A stretch of DNA of 5,272 bases from assembly GCA_013153375.1 (NCBI GenBank), contig JAADEN010000012.1, forward strand, positions 1-5,272, given 5' to 3'. Origin of the DNA: Chloroflexota bacterium. GTDB lineage: Bacteria > Chloroflexota > Anaerolineae > Anaerolineales > DRMV01. The notes under the pieces were generated by a model. The model saw nothing but the letters and a program-made list of their open reading frames with translations. It ran no database searches and was not told the origin of the DNA. This document shows positions 1 through 5,089 of the stretch, in pieces; positions within the stretch are counted from its first letter, which is position 1; every line of letters begins with the position of its first letter. A program made the position numbers and the translations under genes.

Positions 1-727
1 GCCCCTGATCGAAGAAGAACATGCGGTCGGCCACGGCCCGCGCGAAGCCCATCTCGTGGGTCACCACCAGCATGGTCATGCCGCTCTGGGCCAGTTCGAT
101 CATCACATCCAGCACTTCCTTGATCATCTCCGGGTCCAGCGCAGAAGTGGGCTCGTCGAACAGCATGATCTTGGGCTGCATGGCCAGCGCGCGAGCGATG
201 GCCACCCGCTGCTGCTGGCCGCCCGAGAGTTGTCCCGGATATTTGTGCGCCTGGTCCGGGATGCCCACCCGCTCCAGCAACTCCATGGCGATCTTCTCGG
301 CCTTCTCCTTGGGCCACTTGCGCACATGGATGGGCGCCAGGGTGATGTTCTCCAGCACCGTCAGGTGCGGGAACAGGTTGAACTGCTGGAAGACCATGCC
401 CACTTCACGGCGGATCTTCTCGATGTTGCGCACATCGTGGGTCAGTTCCACGCCATCCACCACGATGCGGCCCTTCTGATGTTCCTCCAACCGATTGATG
501 CAGCGGATGAAAGTGGACTTGCCCGAGCCCGACGGCCCAAAAATGACGATCACCTCGCCGGGCCAGACCTTCATGTTGATGCCCTTGAGCGCGTGGAAGT
601 GGCCGTACCACTTGTGCACATCCTCGGCGATGATGATGGGCTCCTGGTCGTAGCGCGCGTGGCTCTGCTTGCGCTCGGGCTGGTATTGCTTGTTCAGGGT
701 TGCCTGGGATTTTTCCTGTTCGGCCAT
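1..727 (-). CDS. aapP: Amino-acid ABC transporter ATP-binding protein, AapP/BztD type (3' end outside window)
   Basis: This is the cytoplasmic ATPase that powers the amino-acid importer encoded by the three upstream genes. The window holds 242 codons, and the gene is cut by the left edge, so about 25-30 C-terminal residues are missing judging from the family length of about 250-260. All nucleotide-binding motifs are visible: an aromatic A-loop at Y41, Walker A GPSGSGKST at 64-72, Q-loop Q114 within MVFQQFNLFPH, signature LSGGQQQ at 167-173, Walker B KIMLFDEP at 186-193 with catalytic E192, D-loop SALD at 195-198, and H-loop H224 in VVTHEMG. The stretch RCINRLEEHQKG after Walker A and the segment LAPIHVRK are typical of the AapP branch. 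A charged N-terminal tail of about 30 residues precedes the first strand, somewhat longer than usual. The ATG at 727 is preceded by GGAGGA with 5 nt spacing. It lies 52 nt after aapM and is the last gene of the operon seen here. GlnQ is an alternative name, but the context favours AapP. Confidence 0.96.
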   Translation of the reverse strand, partial: MAEQEKSQATLNKQYQPERKQSHARYDQEPIIIAEDVHKWYGHFHALKGINMKVWPGEVIVIFGPSGSGKSTFIRCINRLEEHQKGRIVVDGVELTHDVRNIEKIRREVGMVFQQFNLFPHLTVLENITLAPIHVRKWPKEKAEKIAMELLERVGIPDQAHKYPGQLSGGQQQRVAIARALAMQPKIMLFDEPTSALDPEMIKEVLDVMIELAQSGMTMLVVTHEMGFARAVADRMFFFDQG

Positions 728-731
728 AGTG

Positions 732-737
732 TCCTCC
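732..737 (-). promoter_or_regulatory. Ribosome binding site of aapP
   Basis: On the minus strand GGAGGA lies 4-5 nt upstream of the ATG at 727. It fixes the aapP start and shows that the gene has its own strong ribosome site rather than depending on coupling to aapM. Confidence 0.8.
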
Positions 738-752
738 GAAGGGGATGATGCC

Positions 753-783
753 TTGAGGGCCGGGATGCGGTCGCGGGCCTCAA
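753..783 (-). other. Hairpin spanning the aapM stop codon
   Basis: Positions 753-762 and 774-783 form a 10-bp inverted repeat with one mismatch (759/777) and an 11-nt loop. The outer six pairs are TTGAGG/CCTCAA. In the minus-strand transcript the 5' arm contains the TGA stop of aapM (782-780), and the 3' arm lies in the 52-nt gap before aapP. No T-tract follows, so it is not a simple intrinsic terminator. It could slow 3'-to-5' decay or separate aapM and aapP translation. The structure is modest and could be chance in GC-rich DNA. Confidence 0.4.
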
Positions 784-2294
784 CGCCGGCCCACGCCCAA
801 AGCCTGTTCCAACCGCCGACTGGCGTAGGACATGCCATAACTCAAAACCCAGAACAGGAAGGCCACGAACAGATACACTTCCCGCTGGGTGCCGATCCAC
901 TTGGGATTGGACAACACACTTTGGGCCACGCCCAGGATGTCGAGCAAGCCCACGATGGTCACCAGGGTGGTGTCCTTGAGCAGACCGATGAACTGCCCCA
1001 CCAGCACGGGGATGACATTGCGCAGGGCCTGGGGCAGGATGATGAGCAACATGGTCTGGGTGGCGTTCAGGCCCAACGCGGCCGCGGCCTCGTACTGGCC
1101 CTTGGGGATGGCCTGCAGGCCGCCGCGCACATTCTCGGCCATGTACGCGGCCGCGAACATGATCACGCCCATGATGGCCCGCACCACCCGGTCAATGGAC
1201 ATGTCGGGCGGCAGCAGGATGGGGAACATGATTTGGGCCATGAACAGAATGGTAATGAAGGGCACGCCGCGCACGAATTCGATGTAGAGGATGCTGAACA
1301 ACCGGATGACGGGCAGCGAGGAGCGGCGGCCCAGGGCAAAGAGCACGCCCAGGGGGAAACTGAACATGATGCCGAACACCGCGATGAGGATGTTCAGCAG
1401 CAAGCCGCCCCAGTTGGCCGACGCGACCTTGGCCAGCCAGGTGCGGCTCAAGGGTTCGTAGGCGAAGAAGATGAAGATCAACAAGGGGATGTAGGCCAGG
1501 CCCACCTGCAAGGCCAGGCGCTTGAGGCCCTCCAGGTGCGCGTAGCGGCGGGCAATGAACCACACCAAGAAGCCCACGATCGCGGGCCACAGCAGCACGC
1601 TCCGCCACTGGGGCAGCGCCAGGGCCGCGGCCAGCAGAGCCGCGTGGCCCAACGCCACCCACGGAACCCGCGGCGCCCAGGCCGCGGCGATGAGCGAGGC
1701 CACAATCACGGCCAGTTGCACCGCGGTGGTGTACTTCCAGAAAGGCTCCTCAGGAAGGCCCCAGCCCCGCACCAACAGCACGAAGGTGGGCAGGTAGAGC
1801 ACCCACAGCAGGGTGGCCCACACGCCGCCTTTGCGGGCCCGGGCCCGCCGGCCCAACCACCAGCCCGCCAGGGCCAGGGCCAGCGTCGCGGCCCACGCGA
1901 GCCGCACCCAGCCGTGGGAGACCAGGGCCAGCACCACGGGCACGGCCATCAACACCCAGGCCACCCGCTCGCGCTTGCTGACCCAGACGCCCCACGAGAA
2001 GCCCACGATCGCGGCCAACAGCCAAATGGCCGCCCACACCCGCCACAGATATTCGGCCGGGTACGAGCCCACCATCAAAATGCGCGCATTCGCGGGGATG
2101 ACCTCCCAGCGGGCGGTCAAGGCCCACGAGATGGTGCCCTTGAGCAGGACATAGACGAGCCACAGGCTCACCACCGTGAGCAGCAGGTTGTACCACGGCG
2201 TAAGCAGGTTCTTGTACACCCACCCCAGCAGCGTGAACCGTTCGGTGGGCGGCGGCAACGCGTCGGTGGAAGGAGTTTGCGCTGGCTGAGGCAT
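780..2294 (-). CDS. aapM: Amino-acid ABC transporter permease, AapM/BztC type, enlarged
   Basis: This 504-residue integral membrane protein is one half of the heterodimeric amino-acid channel. The N-terminus (about 22-55) holds the family segment around KNLLTPWYN and a first membrane helix, followed by the conserved SYPAEYLWRVW stretch at 77-87. The permease core begins near 296 (NWGGLLLNIL) and includes ALGRRSSLPVIR at 320-331, the EFVRGVP segment at 339-345, and the ATPase-contacting EAA loop with EAAAALG at 402-408 and LP at 420-421. Between about 100 and 290 there is a hydrophobic region rich in Trp, Ala and Leu with roughly five to seven possible membrane helices. Proteobacterial AapM/BztC proteins are about 380-435 residues, so this one has about 70-120 extra residues located there. 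The ATG at 2294 lies 2 nt after the aapQ stop. GGAG at 2303-2306, inside the end of aapQ, serves as ribosome site, so the two permeases are probably translationally coupled and made in equal amounts. Confidence 0.94.
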   Translation of the reverse strand: MPQPAQTPSTDALPPPTERFTLLGWVYKNLLTPWYNLLLTVVSLWLVYVLLKGTISWALTARWEVIPANARILMVGSYPAEYLWRVWAAIWLLAAIVGFSWGVWVSKRERVAWVLMAVPVVLALVSHGWVRLAWAATLALALAGWWLGRRARARKGGVWATLLWVLYLPTFVLLVRGWGLPEEPFWKYTTAVQLAVIVASLIAAAWAPRVPWVALGHAALLAAALALPQWRSVLLWPAIVGFLVWFIARRYAHLEGLKRLALQVGLAYIPLLIFIFFAYEPLSRTWLAKVASANWGGLLLNILIAVFGIMFSFPLGVLFALGRRSSLPVIRLFSILYIEFVRGVPFITILFMAQIMFPILLPPDMSIDRVVRAIMGVIMFAAAYMAENVRGGLQAIPKGQYEAAAALGLNATQTMLLIILPQALRNVIPVLVGQFIGLLKDTTLVTIVGLLDILGVAQSVLSNPKWIGTQREVYLFVAFLFWVLSYGMSYASRRLEQALGVGRR

Positions 2295-2296
2295 GA

Positions 2297-3520
2297 CTAC
2301 CGCTCCACAAGGCGAATCTTGCGGTTATACCAGTTCATGAACGCGGAGGTGATGAGGCTGAAACTCAAGTACACGGCCATGATGATGACGATGACCTCGA
2401 TGGACCGGCCCGTCTGATTGAAGATGGTACCGGCCACATTGAACAAATCGGGATACCCGATGGCCACCGCCAGGGTCGAGTTTTTGGTCAGGTTCAAATA
2501 TTGGCTGGTCAGGGGCGGCACGATGACCCGCAGCGCCTGGGGAAAGATCACGAAGCGCAGCATCTGGAAAGTGGTCAGGCCCAGGGCGCGCGCGGCCTCG
2601 ATCTGACCTTTGCTGACCGCCTGCAGCCCGGCCCGCACCACTTCCGCAATGTACGCGCCCGTGTAGATCACCAGGCCCGAAAGCAAGGCCAGAAATTCGG
2701 GCGACAGTTTCAGGCCGCCCTCCACCAGGCGCTTCTTGACCTCGGGCACCACCACCCGCAGCGGCGCCTGGCCCGCGGTGGCCTGCACCACGAACCAGCC
2801 CACCGCAGCCACGGCCAAAAACGCGGCCAGGGACCACAAGAAGGTGAGCGGCGCGCGGCCCGTGCGGCGCGCGTACCACGAGAGACCCAGGTACACCAGC
2901 ACCGCGGCCACCAGCGCGGCCCCGAGCCAGCCCTTGTACAGGGCCCAGGCCTCGGTGGCCTGCGCCCAGGCCATGGCCAGGCCCCGGTTGCTCAAGATGA
3001 GCCAGGCCCGAAACTTGCCTCCCGGCAAATCCTGCCGGCCCCAGGTGATGGGGTTCTCGGCCAGGCGGGGCAGCACGATGAACACGCCCCGATACCAGAA
3101 GACCAGCAGCACCAGCAGGGGCACATTGCGCAAGAATTCCACATAGGCCGTCGCCAGGCCCCGGGCCAGCGGATTGGGCAGCACGCGCGCGGTGCCCACG
3201 ATGACGCCCACGATGGTGGCGAACACGATGCCCAACGCGCTCACCCGCAGGGTGTTCAACAGGCCCACCAGAAAGGCCATCTTGTTGGGCGACGAGCCGG
3301 AATAATGAATGAAGGAAGGCACCTCGCCGATGTCGAAGCCGGCGGCGGTGTTGAGGAAGTCGAAGTTGGGCAGCAGGCCGCGCTGCGCCAAGGCAGTGTA
3401 CATGTTGGTGTACAGGTAGCGGCCCACGAGGAACACGACGAGCACGAACACCACTTGGCCGAAAACCCGCAAAAACCGCTCGTCGCGCCAAAAGTTACGC
3501 CAGGTCATATCCTGCCACAT
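2297..3520 (-). CDS. aapQ: Amino-acid ABC transporter permease, AapQ/BztB type
   Basis: This 407-residue inner-membrane permease pairs with AapM to form the transport channel. A first helix lies at about 20-37. The permease core starts near 81 (MAFLVGLLNTLRVSALGIV) and includes the EFLRNVPLLVLLVFWY segment at 128-143. An insertion of about 110 residues (roughly 160-275) holds two or three further hydrophobic stretches. The core then resumes at SPEFLALLSGL, with the EAA loop EAARALG at 308-314 and FP at 326-327 where most relatives have LP. Then come PPLTSQYLNLTKNSTLA at 335-351 and a C-terminal FMNWYNRK...LVER ending, both characteristic of the AapQ branch. Length is normal for AapQ/BztB (about 400-425). 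I chose the ATG at 3520 because GGAGG at 3526-3530 lies exactly 5 nt upstream. A GTG four codons earlier (3532) overlaps that site and has no SD. It follows aapJ by 104 nt and precedes aapM by 2 nt. Confidence 0.95.
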   Translation of the reverse strand: MWQDMTWRNFWRDERFLRVFGQVVFVLVVFLVGRYLYTNMYTALAQRGLLPNFDFLNTAAGFDIGEVPSFIHYSGSSPNKMAFLVGLLNTLRVSALGIVFATIVGVIVGTARVLPNPLARGLATAYVEFLRNVPLLVLLVFWYRGVFIVLPRLAENPITWGRQDLPGGKFRAWLILSNRGLAMAWAQATEAWALYKGWLGAALVAAVLVYLGLSWYARRTGRAPLTFLWSLAAFLAVAAVGWFVVQATAGQAPLRVVVPEVKKRLVEGGLKLSPEFLALLSGLVIYTGAYIAEVVRAGLQAVSKGQIEAARALGLTTFQMLRFVIFPQALRVIVPPLTSQYLNLTKNSTLAVAIGYPDLFNVAGTIFNQTGRSIEVIVIIMAVYLSFSLITSAFMNWYNRKIRLVER

Positions 3521-3525
3521 GGCAG

Positions 3526-3530
3526 CCTCC
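3526..3530 (-). promoter_or_regulatory. Ribosome binding site that decides the aapQ start
   Basis: GGAGG on the minus strand sits 5 nt before the ATG at 3520. Its bases are part of the sequence immediately after the alternative GTG at 3532, which makes that GTG an unlikely start. Confidence 0.8.
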
Positions 3531-3553
3531 ACGGTGGGTAGGGCGCTGGAGAG

Positions 3554-3569
3554 GCGCGCCAGGGCGCGC
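3554..3569 (-). other. Small GC hairpin in aapJ-aapQ gap
   Basis: GCGCGC at 3554-3559 pairs with GCGCGC at 3564-3569 around a 4-nt loop, between the large hairpin downstream of aapJ and the aapQ ribosome site. The arms are themselves palindromic, so alternative pairings exist. It is very stable for its size, but simple GC repeats like this can arise by composition alone. Confidence 0.4.
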
Positions 3570-3573
3570 GGAG

Positions 3574-3613
3574 TGGGGTCCCCCGAGGCCCAGACGGACC
3601 TCCGGGGACCCCA
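3574..3613 (-). promoter_or_regulatory. Strong intercistronic hairpin after aapJ
   Basis: Positions 3574-3588 and 3599-3613 form a 15-bp stem with a single C/C mismatch (3584 with 3603) and a 10-nt loop. The core is GGGGTCCCC paired with GGGGACCCC. In the transcript it begins 11 nt after the aapJ stop codon. No run of T follows on the minus strand, so it does not look like a complete intrinsic terminator. Known cases in binding-protein operons use a hairpin after the binding-protein gene to stabilise the upstream message or partly attenuate transcription, giving more binding protein than permease. That role is inferred here; the structure itself is directly visible. Confidence 0.8.
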
Positions 3614-3624
3614 TCAGAGGCGGT

Positions 3625-4728
3625 TTAGCGGAACGGCGGCGCGTAGAGCAGGCCGCCCTCGGTGTACAGGCTGTTCAAACCGCGCGGGATGTAGGTGGGC
3701 GTGTCGGGGCCCAGGTTGCGGTTGTAGATCTCTTCGTAGTTGCCCACATGCTTGATCACATTGTAGGCCCAGTCGTTGTCCAGGCCCAGTTTCTTGCCCA
3801 GATCGCCTTCCAGGCCCAGCAGCGAGCGCACGCGCGGGTTGGTGGCGGTGTCGCGCACCTGATCCACATTCTGCGAGGTCACGCCGGCCTCTTCCGCGTA
3901 GAAGGTGGCGAACACCACCCACTGGATGATGTCGAACCACTGATCGTCACCGTGCCGCACCATGGGGCCCAGGGGCTCCTTGGACACGGTCACATCCATG
4001 ATCATGTGCTCGTCGGGGTTCTTCAGCATGGTGCGGCGGGCCACCAGACCGGACTTGTCGGTGGTGTACGCGTCGCAACGGCCCTCTTCATAGGCCGCCC
4101 AACCGGCTTCCACATCGTCGAACACCACCACATCGGCCTTGATGCCGTTGGCGTCCAAGACATCGCGCAGGTTGCCCTCGGTGGTCGTGCCCGTCTGCAC
4201 GCAGATGGCGGTGCCGTCCAGGTCCTGCAAGGTCTTGATGCCGCTGTCCTTGCGGACGATGAAGCCCTGACCGTCGTAGAAGGTGGTGTGGGTGAAGTTG
4301 CCGCCCACCTCGGTGTCGCGAGTCAGGGTCCAGGTGGTGTTGCGGATGAGCACATCAATCTCGCCGGTCTGCAGCGCGGTGAAACGCTCCTTGGCGTTCA
4401 GCGGCCGGAACTCGACCTTGGTGGGGTCGCCGAAGATGGCCGCGGCCACGGCCCGGCAAAAGTCAATGTCGAAGCCCTCGTACTCACCCTTCTCGTTCAA
4501 GAAGCCGAAGCCGGGCACTTTGGCGTTGACGCCGCAGATCAGATAGCCCCGCTCCTTGACCGTCGCCAGGGTGGAGCCGTAGCCCGAGGTCGGGCCCGCG
4601 GCTTCTTCGGTAGCGGCTTCTTGCGCCGGCGCCTGGGTGGCCTCGCCACTCTGGCCACCGCCGCACGCGGCCAACGCCAGCGCGACCAGCGCCAGCACGG
4701 CCAACAACAACCACATCTTGCGAGTCAT
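3625..4728 (-). CDS. aapJ: Amino-acid-binding lipoprotein of the ABC importer, AapJ/BztA type
   Basis: This 367-residue extracytoplasmic solute-binding protein delivers amino acids to AapQM. It starts with a lipoprotein signal: MTRK, a hydrophobic core at 6-19, and lipobox LAAC with lipidated C22. A Gly-rich then Ala/Glu/Thr/Gln-rich linker reaches to about residue 50. The mature domain begins at STLATVKERGYLICGVN and carries the family-3 binding-protein signature GFDIDFCRAVAAAI at 85-98. IDVLIRNTTWTLTRDT (124-139) is the AapJ-type ligand-site stretch, and GRCDAYTTDKSGL (216-228) is typical of the same branch. C65, C91, C176 and C218 match cysteines recalled as conserved in AapJ relatives and could form disulfides. 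Length is usual (about 340-370). The ATG at 4728 is preceded by AAGGAGG with 5 nt spacing, and the lipobox position fits only this start. As first gene of the operon it sits 65 nt downstream of a predicted promoter. The exact substrate range (general, or Glu/Gln/Asp/Asn) cannot be decided from sequence. Confidence 0.96.
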   Translation of the reverse strand: MTRKMWLLLAVLALVALALAACGGGQSGEATQAPAQEAATEEAAGPTSGYGSTLATVKERGYLICGVNAKVPGFGFLNEKGEYEGFDIDFCRAVAAAIFGDPTKVEFRPLNAKERFTALQTGEIDVLIRNTTWTLTRDTEVGGNFTHTTFYDGQGFIVRKDSGIKTLQDLDGTAICVQTGTTTEGNLRDVLDANGIKADVVVFDDVEAGWAAYEEGRCDAYTTDKSGLVARRTMLKNPDEHMIMDVTVSKEPLGPMVRHGDDQWFDIIQWVVFATFYAEEAGVTSQNVDQVRDTATNPRVRSLLGLEGDLGKKLGLDNDWAYNVIKHVGNYEEIYNRNLGPDTPTYIPRGLNSLYTEGGLLYAPPFR

Positions 4729-4730
4729 AG

Positions 4731-4740
4731 ACTCCTCCTT
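4731..4740 (-). promoter_or_regulatory. Ribosome binding site of aapJ
   Basis: The minus strand reads AAGGAGGAGT directly before CT and the ATG at 4728. It is a near-perfect anti-16S match with 5 nt between GGAGG and the ATG, fitting the high expression expected of a binding protein. It rules out the upstream TTG at 4821, which would lie inside the promoter. Confidence 0.85.
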
Positions 4741-4765
4741 CCAAAAGGGGATAGAACAATGTGAC

Positions 4766-4778
4766 GCCCAGTTTGGGC
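4766..4778 (-). other. Small hairpin in the aapJ 5' leader
   Basis: GCCCA at 4766-4770 and TGGGC at 4774-4778 form a 5-bp stem with a 3-nt loop inside the predicted 65-nt leader of aapJ. It lies well upstream of the ribosome site and shows no sign of a riboswitch or leader peptide. It may be chance. Confidence 0.3.
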
Positions 4779-4800
4779 CCAATCCGAAGCGATAGAATTT

Positions 4801-4829
4801 AGTATAACCGCAAAATACCAAAAGAGCAA
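4801..4829 (-). promoter_or_regulatory. Sigma70-type promoter of the aapJQMP operon
   Basis: On the minus strand the -35 is TTGCTC (4829-4824) and the -10 is TATACT (4806-4801), separated by exactly 17 nt. The -10 matches 5 of 6 consensus bases and the -35 matches 4 of 6. The likely start is the A at 4793, giving a leader of about 65 nt. It sits in an AT-rich pocket of otherwise GC-rich DNA. No promoter of similar quality is visible inside the operon, so the four genes are probably one transcript. Confidence 0.75.
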
Positions 4830-4860
4830 GGGGAAGGGGCGGGAATCGTCAATTTATAAG

Positions 4861-4911
4861 CCTCTTCCTGCGAAGCGCAAGTTTGAGCGATTTTTCACGC
4901 AGGATAAGAGG
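4861..4911. repeat. Imperfect palindrome, possible REP-like element
   Basis: The left arm CCTCTTCCTGCG (4861-4872) pairs with CGCAGG at 4898-4903 and AAGAGG at 4906-4911, leaving a 2-nt bulge (AT, 4904-4905) and a 25-nt loop. The minus-strand stretch CTGCGTGAAAAATCG resembles a motif type seen in dispersed intergenic repeats of some bacteria, which is recall and not a search result. No T-tract follows in either direction. It lies upstream of the aapJ -35 and could also be an operator or part of the tilS leader RNA. Confidence 0.45.
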
Positions 4912-4912
4912 A

Positions 4913-4926
4913 CTTTGCGGCCAAAG
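4913..4926. other. Short hairpin CTTTG-loop-CAAAG
   Basis: CTTTG at 4913-4917 and CAAAG at 4922-4926 form a perfect 5-bp stem with a 4-nt loop. It stands between the palindrome at 4861-4911 and the partner sequence at 4935-4942, and is probably part of the same structured block. On its own it is weak evidence. Confidence 0.3.
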
Positions 4927-4953
4927 CCCGCCGGATCGCTCAGCCTCGAGCAC

Positions 4954-4997
4954 CGTCGCCCGCAGAGACGCCGGCCGCGCGGCGCGCCCGGGCGACG
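4954..4997. repeat. 9-bp perfect inverted repeat upstream of tilS
   Basis: CGTCGCCCG at 4954-4962 is the exact reverse complement of 4989-4997. The 26 nt between the arms include the 10-bp palindrome GCCGCGCGGC (4974-4983) and GGCGCGCC (4981-4988). The segment is almost pure G and C, so chance pairing is a real possibility. If transcribed it would form a long stable stem. Confidence 0.4.
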
Positions 4998-5004
4998 ACG
5001 CGCG

Positions 5005-5037
5005 CGGGTGGGCCGAATACGCCGCCCGGCCCGCCCG
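5005..5037 (+). other. GC-rich hairpin upstream of the tilS ribosome site
   Basis: Positions 5005-5015 and 5027-5037 can form an 11-bp stem around an 11-nt loop. The one non-Watson-Crick position (5009/5033) is a G-U pair in plus-strand RNA but an A/C mismatch in minus-strand RNA. If functional, it therefore belongs to the tilS leader. It ends about 40 nt before the SD, so it would not block the ribosome site directly. Confidence 0.45.
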
Positions 5038-5067
5038 GAGGAAGTCCCCGAGCAAAGCGTTTTCGCG

Positions 5068-5073
5068 TACAAT
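5068..5073 (+). promoter_or_regulatory. Possible -10 element before tilS
   Basis: TACAAT matches the -10 consensus at 5 of 6 positions, but no -35-like hexamer lies 16-18 nt upstream and there is no extended TG. It is only 16 nt from the tilS ATG, so transcription from it would give a leader of only a few nucleotides, overlapping the ribosome site. It is a weak candidate, and the real tilS promoter may lie further upstream. Confidence 0.25.
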
Positions 5074-5079
5074 GGAGGG

Positions 5080-5085
5080 AGGAGG
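5080..5085 (+). promoter_or_regulatory. Ribosome binding site of tilS
   Basis: AGGAGG, part of a purine run from 5074 to 5085, ends 4 nt before the ATG at 5090. It decides between this ATG and an in-frame ATG at 5072, which has no SD and would place the purine run inside the coding region. Confidence 0.75.
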
Positions 5086-5089
5086 TAGC

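Larger units (their letters stand above)
4729..5089. other. Divergent aapJ-tilS intergenic region (no gene)
   Basis: This 361-nt stretch between two divergent starts holds the aapJ leader and promoter (4729-4829), a comparatively AT-richer part with an imperfect palindrome (about 4840-4911), and an extremely GC-rich part (about 4950-5040) with stacked inverted repeats before the tilS ribosome site. I find no convincing protein gene or tRNA. Open frames on the minus strand here are extensions of antisense frames under tilS. Confidence 0.7.

Noticed and set aside
56..748. 230-codon open frame on the plus strand opposite aapP
   Set aside because: It is a shadow of the ATPase gene, whose Walker and signature motifs are intact on the minus strand.
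669..2417. 582-codon open frame on the plus strand opposite aapM
   Set aside because: Its translation is rich in Gln, His, Gly, Asp and Arg with no domain-like pattern, and it lies wholly opposite a clear membrane permease. In high-GC DNA the antisense frame lacks stop codons because TTA, CTA and TCA codons are rare.
3518..3532. GTG start at 3532 for aapQ
   Set aside because: The GGAGG that serves the ATG at 3520 begins right after this GTG, and nothing like an SD lies upstream of the GTG.
2501..3541. 346-codon open frame on the plus strand opposite aapQ
   Set aside because: It shows the same Gln/His/Gly-rich shadow composition and no ribosome site; the opposite strand encodes AapQ with all family motifs.
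3748..4764. 338-codon open frame on the plus strand opposite aapJ
   Set aside because: It is antisense to the binding-protein gene, has no recognisable motif, and would run into the aapJ promoter leader.
4729..4821. Longer aapJ reading frame starting at TTG 4821
   Set aside because: The TTG lies between the -35 and -10 of the predicted promoter, so it would not be on the transcript. The extra residues would also bury the lipoprotein signal, which must be N-terminal.
4847..4852. TTGACG on the minus strand as -35 of the aap promoter
   Set aside because: The hexamer 17 nt downstream is TTGCTC, which is not a -10. The pair TTGCTC/TATACT with 17-nt spacing is far better.
5072..5074. In-frame ATG at 5072 as tilS start
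   Set aside because: It precedes the purine-rich ribosome site and has no SD of its own; it would add only a Gly-rich hexapeptide.
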